DNA from: Paenibacillus athensensis
GTDB taxonomy: Bacteria > Bacillota > Bacilli > Paenibacillales > NBRC-103111
Direction of reading: 5' to 3'
Assembly (NCBI RefSeq): GCF_004514475.2
Contig: NZ_MYFO02000008.1
Span: 186,001-250,000, forward strand
DNA: 64,000 nucleotides
Made by a program: the position numbers and the translations under genes. This document shows, piece after piece, positions 1 to 8,641 of this stretch. Below the pieces are notes generated by a model. That model was not told the origin of the DNA, ran no database searches, and saw only the letters and a program-made list of their open reading frames with translations. How positions within the stretch are numbered: the stretch's first letter is position 1; every line of letters begins with the position of its first letter.

Positions 1-345
1 GAGACGCTGGCGCTGAATCATCCGTCCAATTCGATCGTCGCCAATCTCAAAACGTTTATTGCCGCGCATCTCGATCAGGAGCTGACGCGCGAGGATTTGG
101 CGGCTCACGTTCATTTGAATCCGGCCTACCTGTCGCGGCTATTCCGCAAGGAAACGGGCATAGTACTTTCTGACTATATATTACAGGAGCGGATGAAGAA
201 AGCCGCCGACCTGCTGGTCAGCACGAACAAGACGATCAGCGAGGTGGCGGACAGCCTCGGATACGGCAATTTTTCCTATTTTGCCAGGCTGTTCCGCAAG
301 GTTCACGGCATCGCGCCGCACGATTACCGCAAAGCGAAAAAGTAA
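1..345 (+). CDS. AraC-type DNA-binding C-terminus of a YesN-like response regulator (5' partial)
   Basis: The frame is open from the first base to TAA at 343-345, so only the C-terminal 114 residues are present. They form a complete AraC/XylS double helix-turn-helix domain. The second helix-turn-helix carries the family pattern ISEVADSLGYGNFSYFARLF, followed by the usual ending F-R-K-x-x-G-x-x-P-x-x-Y-R. In Paenibacillus this domain usually ends a two-component regulator of the YesN type that controls sugar uptake genes. The solute-binding lipoprotein gene starts 73 bp downstream in the same direction, which fits that role. The N-terminal part, which would show a receiver or another sensor domain, lies outside the window, so the YesN assignment is inferred from context. 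Confidence 0.85.
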   Translation, partial: ETLALNHPSNSIVANLKTFIAAHLDQELTREDLAAHVHLNPAYLSRLFRKETGIVLSDYILQERMKKAADLLVSTNKTISEVADSLGYGNFSYFARLFRKVHGIAPHDYRKAKK

Positions 346-418
346 GCGTTTCAGGAGGAAATGCGAAAATAATGTCGAATTATGTTGGTAACACTTGTGA
401 CTTTTGGAGGATGCGATC

Positions 419-1945
419 ATGAAATCTGCTATCCGCTTTCCTGCTGGACGCCCAGTTGTATGGCAGTTTGCCCTGACGGTCATGCTGCTCGCTGCAAGCG
501 GTTGTCAAAGCAGCTCCTCCTTGTCCGGTTCGCCAGCAGCTTCGACGCTGCCGCCTGCTCATTTGGTCATGGTGTTTCCGGCGGGGGCAGTCCCGCGCGA
601 CCTTGGTCTTGTACAGGATGAAATGAACAAGTATTTGCAAACGAAAATCAACGCGACCATAGAGCTCAAGCTGATCGATTGGGAGGTGTGGTGGGACAAG
701 ACCTCGTACATGTTCGCGTCCCGCGAGCCGTTTGACCTGCTGTTTACCGCAGGCTGGTTCGGCTATAGCAGCGAGGTGGCCAAAGGGCAAATCCTTCCGG
801 TCGACGACCTGCTGGCCAAGTACGGAGGTTCGATTACCCGCACCTTGGACCCGGATATTCTGAACGCCGGCAAGCTGAACGGCAAGCTGTACGCGGTGCC
901 GACCAACAAGGAATTCGCTGCCAGCAAGGGCATCGTCATGCGCAAGGACCTGGTCGACAAATACGGCTTTGATCTGAGCCGGGTGCATGCGCTTGCCGAT
1001 CTGGAGCCGCTGCTCGCCGCGATCAAGCAGCAGGAGCCGGACATGGTGCCGCTGCTGGCCCGCGCTGACCATTCGCCGGTCACCACGCTGATTCAATACG
1101 GTTATTTCGATATGCTGGGCGACGGCCCCGGCGTGCTCGACCGCAGCAACGGCGATCTCAAGGTCGTGAACATGTATGAAACGGACCGCTATCGCGAGCT
1201 GGCGACGCTGATGCATAAATGGTATACGGCCGGCTATATCAACAAAGACGTGCTGACCGAAAAAACGCTGGAATCCGACGTGTTCAGGCAGGGAAGAGCG
1301 TTTGCTTATGCCGACTCGCTCAAGCCGGGCTTCGCACAACAAGTGTCGCGCGATACCGGCATGGAGATGGAGACGGTCGAGCTGACCGAGCCGTACATGA
1401 CGACCGGGGATACGACCAGCGCCATGTTCGCGATTTCCCGGACGACATCCAATCCCGAGCGGTCGATGATGCTGCTCAATCTGCTGTACGAGGACAGCTA
1501 CTTGCTCAATCTGCTGGACTGGGGCATCGAAGGCAAGCATTATGTCAAGGTCTCGGACCAGAGCATCGATTACCCGCCCGGCGAAACCGGCAAAACGATC
1601 GGCTACGGGCTCAATCAGGCGTGGATGTTCGGCAATCAGATGCACTCGTTTCTGTGGGCGAACGAAAGCCCCGATTTGTGGGAGCAGTTCAAGGCGTTTA
1701 ACGCCGAAGCGGACCATTCGCCCGCGCTGGGCTTTGTGTTCAACCCGGAGAAGGTCAAAAGCGAAATCGCCGCCTGCAATCTCGTCGACAAGGAGTTTGG
1801 TCCGACGCTGCACTCTGGCGTCGTCGATCCGCAAAGCGTGCTGCCGACCTATCTGGCCCGTCTGAAGGCAGCCGGCGCCGAACGCGTCATCGCCGAGAAG
1901 CAGCGGCAGCTCGACGCTTGGGCCGCGGACAAGGCCGGCAAGTAG
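419..1945 (+). CDS. Extracellular solute-binding lipoprotein of a sugar ABC transporter (DUF3502-type)
   Basis: A 508-residue lipoprotein. The start is ATG 419, with GGAGG at 406-410 eight bases upstream; an in-frame TTG at 404 overlaps this site and is less likely. The signal peptide has a hydrophobic core ending in the lipobox A-S-G-C, with Cys29 as the probable lipidation site. The body resembles large family-1 solute-binding proteins of Paenibacillus with a C-terminal DUF3502 region, which bind oligosaccharides for ABC importers. No permease or ATPase gene lies next to it here, so its transporter partners must be upstream of the window or elsewhere. It is probably controlled by the AraC-type regulator just upstream. 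The substrate cannot be told from the sequence. Confidence 0.85.
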   Translation: MKSAIRFPAGRPVVWQFALTVMLLAASGCQSSSSLSGSPAASTLPPAHLVMVFPAGAVPRDLGLVQDEMNKYLQTKINATIELKLIDWEVWWDKTSYMFASREPFDLLFTAGWFGYSSEVAKGQILPVDDLLAKYGGSITRTLDPDILNAGKLNGKLYAVPTNKEFAASKGIVMRKDLVDKYGFDLSRVHALADLEPLLAAIKQQEPDMVPLLARADHSPVTTLIQYGYFDMLGDGPGVLDRSNGDLKVVNMYETDRYRELATLMHKWYTAGYINKDVLTEKTLESDVFRQGRAFAYADSLKPGFAQQVSRDTGMEMETVELTEPYMTTGDTTSAMFAISRTTSNPERSMMLLNLLYEDSYLLNLLDWGIEGKHYVKVSDQSIDYPPGETGKTIGYGLNQAWMFGNQMHSFLWANESPDLWEQFKAFNAEADHSPALGFVFNPEKVKSEIAACNLVDKEFGPTLHSGVVDPQSVLPTYLARLKAAGAERVIAEKQRQLDAWAADKAGK

Positions 1946-1982
1946 CCATTGAATCCATCTAAGCTGAAGAACGGCGAATCCC

Positions 1983-2003
1983 GCCGAAGCTTCGGCTTTT
2001 TTT
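1983..2003 (+). terminator. Rho-independent terminator after the binding lipoprotein
   Basis: The self-complementary stem GCCGAAGCTTCGGC (1983-1996) is followed directly by seven T. It lies 38 bp after the lipoprotein stop codon. Confidence 0.8.
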
Positions 2004-2260
2004 CATTTACAGCGGCGGACGAATAGCTGTAAGGGGGAGATTCCAGGAATTTCCGAGTATTCGCCTGTGCCTGTACCAAGCGGTCGCCCGGCCGATCCTG
2101 CCCCTGATGCGCCCCGGCGCCGTGTGCTTTTTCCATGTCACTATGTTATCGGTTTTGGTCATAAAAATGGTGGTTGGCAGCACGGGATTTTTTCTACAAT
2201 GAGATCAAGGGAGAAGTCCCGCAATTGCCGCTTATCCGCATAAACAAAGGGGGAAATTCA

Positions 2261-4018
2261 ATGCTGGCGCGTATACGACAAATTCCTTTTGTTCCGAATT
2301 GGCTGCGCTCTGTAAGCTTCGGCCGCGGGTTGTCCGCAAAAATTACGTACAAGCTGTCGCTGCTCGTCATCGGCTTTGTGATCGTCAGTATATTGACGGG
2401 GCTGCTCATCGTGCGCTCCAATCATCAGGTGCAATCGCAAATCGAGGTGATGGACCGCTGGTTCGAGATGGAGCAGAACTATTATCGGTTCATGAGCCTG
2501 GATAACGATATGAATACGATTACGTACCGTTTTTTGAATGAGGGGTATGAAGAAAAGCAGGCCAAATTGTTCCTGGAAAAAATCGGGCAGTCCAAGCAGC
2601 TCGTCGCCGACATGAAGCCGGTCTACGAAGCGGATGCGGATCTGGCCTCGTTCATCGGCTGGTTTACGAAGCTGAACCAGGATTACGAAACGATGTATAA
2701 TGCGTATTTCGCCAAGGCGTTTTTGCCCCAGGACCTCAATGCGATTGTGATCCGCAGCGAGCTGAATAAAATGATCGGCAACGCCCAGCGGGTCGATGGC
2801 GAAATTCGCACCGAGTTCCAGCAAAAACGCGAAGCCAATTCGTCGCTGCTGAGCCGCACGCTGTCGCAAAGCTCGCTGACGGTCATTACACTGCTCGTGC
2901 TGACGGTCATTGTGACCGTGCTGCTCGTGATTCTGTTCGGCCGCAGCATCAATCAGGGCGTGGCGCTGCTGCTCAAGCGGATTCAAGCGTACAAGATTGG
3001 CAATTGGCAGTTCCAGAGCGACAAGACGCGCAGCGACGAATTTGGCCTGATTAACCAGTATTTGCGCGAAATGGGCGACAGCCTGCGTCAGACGCTGGAC
3101 GCCAACCGCGAAGCGAGCCGCCACGTGCTCAAGCTGACCGAGGACATCCGCGAGCGCAGCGCGCAAAATCAGGAGGCGTCGGTGTCGGTGAATCGACTGA
3201 CGACGCTCAGCCACGACAAGATTCAAATGCAGCACCATGCGACGACGGCGATTTCCGCGGTGCTGGAGGAGGCGTCGGCCGGCTCCGAGGAGATGCTGGC
3301 TTCGACCGACTTGATGCGAGAAACGATCAATCAGATGAACAACCTGTCGCACGTCGGTCGCGATCATGTGCTCGACATGGATGCCTCATTCCGCGAGACG
3401 AAAGCGGAGATGGAACGGCTGGTCGCCAGCGTCAGCTTGACGAAGAAACGCGTTGACGACGTGCATGCGTTTATGCGCGGTATCAGCGAAATTACCCGCC
3501 AGACGAACCTGCTGTCGATCAACGCTTCGATTGAAGCGGCCCGCTCGGGCGAGCACGGCAAAGGCTTTGCTGTTGTGGCCAATGAAATTCGCAGCTTGTC
3601 CAAGCAGACCGACGATTTCGCCAAGCAGGTGCGGCAGCTGATGGAGGGCATTCAGCAGGATACGGCGTCGATGCTCGACGGCTTCACCTTGTTCCGCCGC
3701 CATATCGAGCACACGAGCGCCAAAGCGGCAGCCGTCACCGGCTCGTTCGGCTCGATTTCGCAGCAAAGCGACACGCTTGCCCGGCAAATCGGCGAGGTAA
3801 ACGCATCGGCGCAGGAAATCGCCATCGGCTTGAACGAAATCGTGCTGTCGGTCACTCAACTGGTTGACTCGTCGCTGGAAATTAACGAGAACATTCACAA
3901 CGTAGCGGAATTTGCCGGCGTGCAGGCTTCGTTGTCCGATAACTTGCAGGAAGCGGTGCAAGGTCTGCTGGTTACTTCGGAGGAATTGCAAAAAATGGCC
4001 GGCGCTTACGGCGCGTAA
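2261..4018 (+). CDS. Methyl-accepting chemotaxis protein
   Basis: A 585-residue transmembrane chemoreceptor. The start is ATG 2261, preceded by the purine-rich site AAAGGGGG. One membrane segment lies near residues 33-53 and a second near 205-227. They frame an extracytoplasmic sensor region of about 150 residues that is mostly helical. A HAMP linker follows, then the long coiled-coil signalling domain. Its conserved tip is visible at about residues 407-453 (I-T-R-Q-T-N-L-L-S-I-N-A-S-I-E-A-A-R, then G-K-G-F-A-V-V-A-N-E-I-R). Receptors of this type pass ligand state to CheA/CheW. No other chemotaxis gene is nearby, so this is an orphan receptor. The ligand is unknown. A weak promoter-like pair (TTGGCA 2174, TACAAT 2195, 15-bp gap) lies upstream. 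Confidence 0.92.
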   Translation: MLARIRQIPFVPNWLRSVSFGRGLSAKITYKLSLLVIGFVIVSILTGLLIVRSNHQVQSQIEVMDRWFEMEQNYYRFMSLDNDMNTITYRFLNEGYEEKQAKLFLEKIGQSKQLVADMKPVYEADADLASFIGWFTKLNQDYETMYNAYFAKAFLPQDLNAIVIRSELNKMIGNAQRVDGEIRTEFQQKREANSSLLSRTLSQSSLTVITLLVLTVIVTVLLVILFGRSINQGVALLLKRIQAYKIGNWQFQSDKTRSDEFGLINQYLREMGDSLRQTLDANREASRHVLKLTEDIRERSAQNQEASVSVNRLTTLSHDKIQMQHHATTAISAVLEEASAGSEEMLASTDLMRETINQMNNLSHVGRDHVLDMDASFRETKAEMERLVASVSLTKKRVDDVHAFMRGISEITRQTNLLSINASIEAARSGEHGKGFAVVANEIRSLSKQTDDFAKQVRQLMEGIQQDTASMLDGFTLFRRHIEHTSAKAAAVTGSFGSISQQSDTLARQIGEVNASAQEIAIGLNEIVLSVTQLVDSSLEINENIHNVAEFAGVQASLSDNLQEAVQGLLVTSEELQKMAGAYGA

Positions 4019-4045
4019 GCGTCCGTTTCATCGGCAAAAGAACTG

Positions 4046-4082
4046 TGTCCCGCCTCGTTTGCTCCGGCAAGCGGACGGGACA
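4046..4082 (+). terminator. Possible terminator hairpin after the chemoreceptor gene
   Basis: TGTCCCG (4046-4052) and CGGGACA (4076-4082) are perfect inverted repeats about 27 bp after the chemoreceptor stop. The T run after the stem is short and broken, so the terminator role is uncertain. Confidence 0.4.
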
Positions 4083-4249
4083 TTTGTCGTGGCGGCACAG
4101 CCCCGCAGCGGATAGCTCCGCAAGCGCGGGCGTGCTTTTTGACAGCAAAACCAGCAAGGCAAAAGAAACGTCCTTACCGTTTCTGTGCTACGATAGAGAG
4201 GACAAGGGGAAGCTTACCCTGGACAATGAACAGGCGAGGAGCGTTGGAT

Positions 4250-4702
4250 ATGCAAAAGGTGACGCCGTTTCTATGGTTTAACGGTCGATTGGAAGAAGCG
4301 ATGGAGCATTACACGACGATTTTCAAGGATTCGCGGATTGTCAGCTTGAATCGGGCCGGAGCGGGCGAAGCTTTCTCGGGCGTGATGGAGATTCACGGGC
4401 AGACGTTTATGCTGCTGAATGGCGGGCCGCATTACAGCTTGACGCCGGCCTTTTCGATTTTTGTCAACTGCGATTCGCAGGAAGAGGTCGACGAGCTGTG
4501 GGAGAAGCTGTGCGAAGGCGGCGCGCCGTCCCGCTGCGGCTGGTTGACCGACAAGTTCGGCTTGTCGTGGCAGATCATTCCCAAGCAGATGCACGAGCTG
4601 CTTTACGATCCCGATCCGGCCAAAGCAAAGCGCGTGATGGAGGCGATGATGCAGATGGGCAAAATCGAGCTCGCGACGCTGATTCAGGCGCACGAAGGGT
4701 AA
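4250..4702 (+). CDS. PhnB-like VOC (glyoxalase/bleomycin-resistance fold) protein
   Basis: A 150-residue protein. ATG 4250 is chosen because GCGAGGAG lies just upstream and the family's N-terminal pattern (T-P-F-L-W-F-N-G, then E-A-x-x-x-Y) follows at once. The rest matches the PhnB/3-demethylubiquinone-methyltransferase-like branch of the VOC superfamily. This includes F-M-L-L-N-G-G-P in the middle, a C-terminal W-x-x-D-x-F-G-L-S-W-Q-I-x-P motif, and the family's usual tail that counts residues after a D-P-D-P-A-K-A turn. Proteins of this group are small cytoplasmic dimers of mostly unknown substrate. The gene stands alone, between a chemoreceptor gene and a WYL regulator gene. Confidence 0.85.
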   Translation: MQKVTPFLWFNGRLEEAMEHYTTIFKDSRIVSLNRAGAGEAFSGVMEIHGQTFMLLNGGPHYSLTPAFSIFVNCDSQEEVDELWEKLCEGGAPSRCGWLTDKFGLSWQIIPKQMHELLYDPDPAKAKRVMEAMMQMGKIELATLIQAHEG

Positions 4703-4741
4703 GCTGCTTGCCGCTATGCGCAAGCCGGAGACAGTTGATTC

Positions 4742-4781
4742 AAAAAAATTCGCGGCCCGGTTCGGGTTTGCGGATTTTTTT
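4742..4781. terminator. Terminator, usable in both directions
   Basis: An A-rich left arm (4742-4753, ending in TTCGC) pairs with GCGG followed by a T run (4770-4781). The loop is GC-rich. The A run on one side and the T run on the other make it a terminator for transcripts from either side, though only the VOC gene points at it. Confidence 0.75.
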
Positions 4782-4808
4782 GTTGTATAATGGCAATCAG
4801 GTGATGAT

Positions 4809-5714
4809 ATGGCGATTAGCAGATTGCTGGAGACGGTCCATTTACTGCTGGCGCGCCGGATGACGACGGCCAAGGAGCTGGCTGCGCATTTCGAGGTATC
4901 GACGCGGACGATTTACCGCGATATCGAGACGCTTAGCGGCGCGGGCATTCCCGTGTATGCCAGTCCCGGCAAGGGCGGCGGGATCGCGCTGCTCGACGAT
5001 TATGTGCTCAGCCGCTCGCTGTTGTCCGACAAGGAGCAAAATGAAATTTTGCTGGCGCTGCAGACGCTAGGCGCTGCCCATTATCCGGGCGCTGCGTCTG
5101 TGCTGGACAAGCTGAGCAGCTTGTTCCGCAAAAGCGAGCTGTCGTGGATCGAGGTCGATTTCGCCCCGTGGGGAAGCGATCTGGACTACAACAGCCGATT
5201 TAAGCTGCTGCAGGAGGCGATTTTGGACCAGAGGCTGCTTGAATTCGATTATTACAACTCCGCAGGAGAGCGTGGCCGCCGCCGGGTTGAGCCGATGAAG
5301 CTGCTTTTTAAAAGCCGGGGCTGGTATTTGCAGGGGTTTTGCTTGAGCGCTCAAGGGCCACGATTGTTTAAAATCAGCAGGATGGCCGAGCTGACAGCCA
5401 CCGGCGCGCATTTTGCCAGCCGTCCGGCGGAGCTATTTGCTTACGATGTATCTCCGGCGGCGTTTGAGCCGTTGATCACGCTCAAGCTGGCTGTGGCCGC
5501 GCAAGGCGCGTACCGCGTCTATGACGAATTCCCGCCCGGCGACGTCGAGCGGCTTGCGGACGGCTCGTTCCGGGTAACGACGCAGCTGCCCGACGGGGAA
5601 TGGCTGATCGGCTACCTGCTGTCATTTGGCGTCATGGCCGAGGTGCTGGAGCCGGCAGGCTTGCGCGAGACGCTGGCCGACCGATTGGATGCGATGCGCG
5701 GCAACTATTCCTGA
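4809..5714 (+). CDS. YafY-type transcription regulator (HTH_11 plus WYL domain)
   Basis: A 301-residue cytoplasmic regulator starting at ATG 4809. The N-terminus (residues about 5-60) is a DeoR-like winged helix with the signature A-x-E-L-A-x-x-F-E-V-S-x-R-T-I-Y-R-D-I-E-x-L, followed by G-I-P-V-Y-A-x-P-G-x-G-G-G. The central WYL domain (about residues 140-210) shows R-R-R-V-E-P and the stretch G-W-Y-L-Q-G-F-C, and a WCX-like C-terminus follows. WYL regulators sense small molecules or nucleic acid and often control DNA-damage or stress genes. The next gene, on the same strand, is an AlkC-type repair protein with its own promoter-like region, so it is an obvious candidate target. That link is inference. 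Confidence 0.9.
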   Translation: MAISRLLETVHLLLARRMTTAKELAAHFEVSTRTIYRDIETLSGAGIPVYASPGKGGGIALLDDYVLSRSLLSDKEQNEILLALQTLGAAHYPGAASVLDKLSSLFRKSELSWIEVDFAPWGSDLDYNSRFKLLQEAILDQRLLEFDYYNSAGERGRRRVEPMKLLFKSRGWYLQGFCLSAQGPRLFKISRMAELTATGAHFASRPAELFAYDVSPAAFEPLITLKLAVAAQGAYRVYDEFPPGDVERLADGSFRVTTQLPDGEWLIGYLLSFGVMAEVLEPAGLRETLADRLDAMRGNYS

Positions 5715-5728
5715 CGGCTGGCGGTAAC

Positions 5729-5763
5729 TTGACAGTCAGATGTCCAGTTTAGCCTGTTACAAT
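5729..5763 (+). promoter_or_regulatory. Promoter-like element of the alkC-type gene with a GACA-N6-TGTC repeat
   Basis: TTGACA (5729-5734) runs into the inverted repeat GACA-N6-TGTC (5731-5744). TACAAT follows at 5758-5763. The 23-bp gap is too long for a standard promoter. The same arrangement, with identical spacing, occurs at 11051-11085. Confidence 0.5.
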
Positions 5764-5841
5764 AATCCGTAGAAGGACTGGCAGGTCCACAGGAAACGCG
5801 CGGCTACGGCCGACAGCCCGATAGAAAAGGATGATCAGAAG

Positions 5842-6954
5842 ATGGCGGATGCTTTGAAGGATGTTTATCAGGAAACGTTTGTCCGTGAGTTTGGCGGCAA
5901 GGTGCAGGGGGCTTATGCGGCGTTTGACGTTGAAGCATTCACGCGCGCTGTCTTGGCCGACGGCTGGGACGAGCTGGCGCTCAAGGAGCGGATGCGGCGG
6001 ATCTCGACGACGCTTGGACGTTTTTTGCCGGAGCGGTATGAAGAGGCGTTGGCGGTGTTATTTGCGATTGACGAAAGCTGCGTCGGCTTTCCGTATCTGT
6101 TTTTCCCCGATTTCGTGGAGGTATATGGGCAAAAAGAAGCCGATTGGCCGCTCTCCATGCAGGCCCTGGAGCGATTCACGGCCCGATCGTCGGCTGAATT
6201 TGCCGTGCGCGTGTTCTTGCTGCGCGATCCCGAGCGGATGATGCGCCAGATGACGGCGTGGGCGCAGCACGAGAACGAGCATGTACGCCGGCTGTCCAGC
6301 GAAGGCTGCCGCCCGCGCCTGCCGTGGGGGCAAAGCCTGCCGATGTTCAAGCGCGACCCGGCCCCGGTGCTGCCAGTGCTGGAGCTGCTCAAGGCCGACC
6401 CGTCGCTGTATGTGCGCAAAAGCGTCGCCAACAACCTCAACGACATCGCCAAGGATCATCCGGCTGTTGTGCTGGAGCTGGCGCGCCGCTGGAAGGGCAG
6501 CAATCCGCACACCGATTGGATCGTGCGGCACGGCTGCCGGACGCTGATCCGCAAAGCCGATCCCGAGGTGCTGGCGTTGTTCGGATATGCGGCAGCGGAC
6601 GGCGATACCGCACAGTCGCTGGCGGCTGTGGCCGTGCTCAAGGCCGAGCCGCGCGAAGTGAAAATCGGCGGGAGCTGCGAGCTGCATTACGATTTTCGCT
6701 TGCGTCACGGCGAGCCGGCCCGCATCCGGTTGGAATACGCGATTGATTTCGTCAAAGCGAGCGGCCGCACCTCGCGCAAGCTGTTCCTGCTGTCGGACAA
6801 AACGCTGCCCGGCGGCGGCCAGATCCAAGGCACGCGCACCCATCGCTGGGCCGACCTGACAACGCGCAAGCATTATCCCGGCATTCATAAAATTTCGCTT
6901 TGCGTGAACGGGGTCGTGGTGGCGGAGACGGGGGTTGCGGTGGAGCGGGGGTAG
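5842..6954 (+). CDS. AlkC-type DNA alkylation repair protein (HEAT-like, with C-terminal Ig-like domain)
   Basis: A 370-residue protein starting at ATG 5842. Residues about 1-265 are an all-helical, ALK/HEAT-repeat-like domain with hallmarks of the AlkC branch. These are an L-K-E-R-M-R-x-I stretch near residue 50, S-S-E-G-C-R-P-R-L-P-W-G near 155, and V-R-K-S-V-A-N-N-L-N-D-I-A-K-D-H-P near 195. In Bacillus cereus AlkC and AlkD are glycosylases for 3- and 7-alkylpurines that work without base flipping. The last ~100 residues look like an immunoglobulin-type beta domain, which is found in some AlkC proteins. The gene follows a WYL regulator and precedes an RNA ligase gene, suggesting a nucleic-acid repair setting. 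Activity is inferred from family likeness only. Confidence 0.85.
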   Translation: MADALKDVYQETFVREFGGKVQGAYAAFDVEAFTRAVLADGWDELALKERMRRISTTLGRFLPERYEEALAVLFAIDESCVGFPYLFFPDFVEVYGQKEADWPLSMQALERFTARSSAEFAVRVFLLRDPERMMRQMTAWAQHENEHVRRLSSEGCRPRLPWGQSLPMFKRDPAPVLPVLELLKADPSLYVRKSVANNLNDIAKDHPAVVLELARRWKGSNPHTDWIVRHGCRTLIRKADPEVLALFGYAAADGDTAQSLAAVAVLKAEPREVKIGGSCELHYDFRLRHGEPARIRLEYAIDFVKASGRTSRKLFLLSDKTLPGGGQIQGTRTHRWADLTTRKHYPGIHKISLCVNGVVVAETGVAVERG

Positions 6955-7026
6955 GGGCCCGGTTCGCAGGAGGTTATATCGACCCCGAACGCGACTATTT
7001 TCAGTCAGCAGACAAAGGAGTACTCT

Positions 7027-8040
7027 ATGAGAAAGCTTGCTTCCATGCAAAAAATTACGGCGATCAACGACATTGAGAATTCAGATGCACTAGCCGTGGT
7101 TACGGTACTGGGGTGGAAGGTCGTTGTTCGCCGTGCTGACAATTACCATGTTGGTGATTTGGTTATTTATTTTGAGTTGGATTCCATTTTGCCGGATCTT
7201 CCCGAATTTAATTTTCTGGCCAAATCGAACTATATTTTAAAATCTGCTCGTCTTCGCGGGCAATTATCGCAAGGTCTTGTTTGGAAACCGGATATATTGC
7301 CGGATGGTCTGAAGCTGGCCGAAGGGATGGACGTAACGGGGATTCTTGGCGTTCGCAAGCATGAGGAAGAAATTCCGATTGAAATGGTTGGCAAATCGAA
7401 AGGATTTCATCCCAAGATTATTCGCAAAGCGGGAGAGGTCCGGTTACAGTCGAGCCCTGAATTGCTTGCTAAATTTCAAGGTCTTTTGGTTGCTGAAACG
7501 ACGAAAATTGAAGGCGAATCCGCTTCATATATTCAACATGAGGATAAGCTGGATGTATGCTCGCACACGCATTCTCTGCTTGAATCCCCGGATTCGATTC
7601 ATTGGCAGATGTATCACAAATACAACTTCAGCACGATTTTTTCTATCCATAAAAATATCGGGATTCAGGCCGAGATCGCTGGCCCCGGCATTTTTGGAAA
7701 TCCACTGGAGTTGAAGGAAACGGAGCTTTTTGTATTTCGCATCACCGACACGGTTACACAGCGTAGATTTACGCCGGTTGAAATCATCGAGTTTTGCCAG
7801 TCGCATGGCCTGCAGCATGTGCCGATGACGCTGAATGTTCGGTTCGATTTTACGATGGAAGAAGCGATTGAACGGGCGAAAGGCGAATATCTTTCCGGAA
7901 ACCCGAGAGAGGGCATTGTCATTGTACCGATGGAGCCGACTTACAGCGAGGTGCTTTGCGATTGGCTGAGCGTGAAGGTCATTAATAATGAATACCTAGA
8001 TGGAGCCTGGAAGAAGAATCGCAATAGGAGATCACCATGA
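7027..8040 (+). CDS. RNA ligase of the Rnl5/DraRnl type
   Basis: A 337-residue protein. ATG 7027 is supported by AAAGGAG upstream and by an N-terminal R-K-L-A-S-x-Q-K-I pattern typical of the family. The N-terminal ~110 residues look like an OB fold. The nucleotidyltransferase module follows: motif I T-T-K-I-E-G-E-S with Lys160 as the probable adenylated lysine, motif III near A-E-I-A-G-P-G-I-F-G-N, motif IIIa L-F-V-F-R-I, motif IV R-E-G-I-V-I, and motif V S-V-K-V-I-N-N-E-Y. The OB-first order matches Deinococcus DraRnl, which seals nicks with a 3'-OH RNA end. The aspartate usual in K-x-D-G is glutamate here. The stop overlaps the start of the next gene by 4 bp, so the two are probably translated together. 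Confidence 0.85.
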   Translation: MRKLASMQKITAINDIENSDALAVVTVLGWKVVVRRADNYHVGDLVIYFELDSILPDLPEFNFLAKSNYILKSARLRGQLSQGLVWKPDILPDGLKLAEGMDVTGILGVRKHEEEIPIEMVGKSKGFHPKIIRKAGEVRLQSSPELLAKFQGLLVAETTKIEGESASYIQHEDKLDVCSHTHSLLESPDSIHWQMYHKYNFSTIFSIHKNIGIQAEIAGPGIFGNPLELKETELFVFRITDTVTQRRFTPVEIIEFCQSHGLQHVPMTLNVRFDFTMEEAIERAKGEYLSGNPREGIVIVPMEPTYSEVLCDWLSVKVINNEYLDGAWKKNRNRRSP

Positions 8041-8606
8041 CCTGGAGTAAAATAAAGCAGCAGCTGGAAAGCTTTCTCAGTCCCGCGCTGCAAGGCAAAG
8101 TGGAATACCGCGCGACCGGCTATCGGTATTTGCCCGATAAGGCCGGGATTTGTTATATGGCAGTAGATAAAAAAAATATTCTCAACATGAACGATGCGAC
8201 GACGCTTATCCGTTGGTACACGTCGGAGCAGGAGATCAAAAACGATGCGGGCATCGAGATCCCGATCAGCCAAGAGCAGCTAGCCGCAGTTCGGACATCG
8301 ATGGGCGATAAAATCCCGAAAGAGCGTCTCATCGTGATTGCGCGCAGCCAAGCATTGTCGGAGCTAGCCAAGGAGCTGATGGCCGCGCAAGCTGCTCTCA
8401 GTAAATCGGATTTTATAACAGTAGCTACCCGGTTTCTATCCTCGCCGATTGAGCAGAGTCTGGAAAGCAAGGAGATGCTCTTGAATATTTTGGCTTTGGT
8501 GGATAGGCGGGTGGGGAAAAAGCGGATTGTCCACATGTCCGAAACGATCCAGCTCAAGCATCCGGCGGTGCAATATTTTATCAAAATAAGATTGGGTTTG
8601 TTCTGA
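8037..8606 (+). CDS. Unknown protein coupled to the RNA ligase (resembles the SF0329 group)
   Basis: A 189-residue soluble protein with no signal peptide or membrane segment. Its ATG overlaps the ligase stop codon (ATGA), so it is translationally coupled. The N-terminus (M-T-W-S-K-I-K-Q-Q-L-E-S-F-L, then G-K-V-E-Y-R-A-T-G-Y-R, then D-K-A-G-x-C-Y-M-A-V-D-K-K) recalls a group of uncharacterised proteins labelled SF0329 in databases. That match is from memory and not checked. The C-terminal half is helical and leucine-rich. No catalytic motif was recognised. Because of the overlap it may be a partner or regulator of the ligase. No function is assigned. Confidence 0.8.
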   Translation: MTWSKIKQQLESFLSPALQGKVEYRATGYRYLPDKAGICYMAVDKKNILNMNDATTLIRWYTSEQEIKNDAGIEIPISQEQLAAVRTSMGDKIPKERLIVIARSQALSELAKELMAAQAALSKSDFITVATRFLSSPIEQSLESKEMLLNILALVDRRVGKKRIVHMSETIQLKHPAVQYFIKIRLGLF

Positions 8607-8641
8607 GCCTCGCATCCTGCAAGCAAAAATGATACAAAGGA

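Noticed and set aside
380-1834. Long minus-strand frame opposite the binding lipoprotein gene
   Set aside because: It is a shadow of the GC-rich coding strand; its protein is Arg/His-rich without domains, and the plus strand has a clear lipoprotein with ribosome site.
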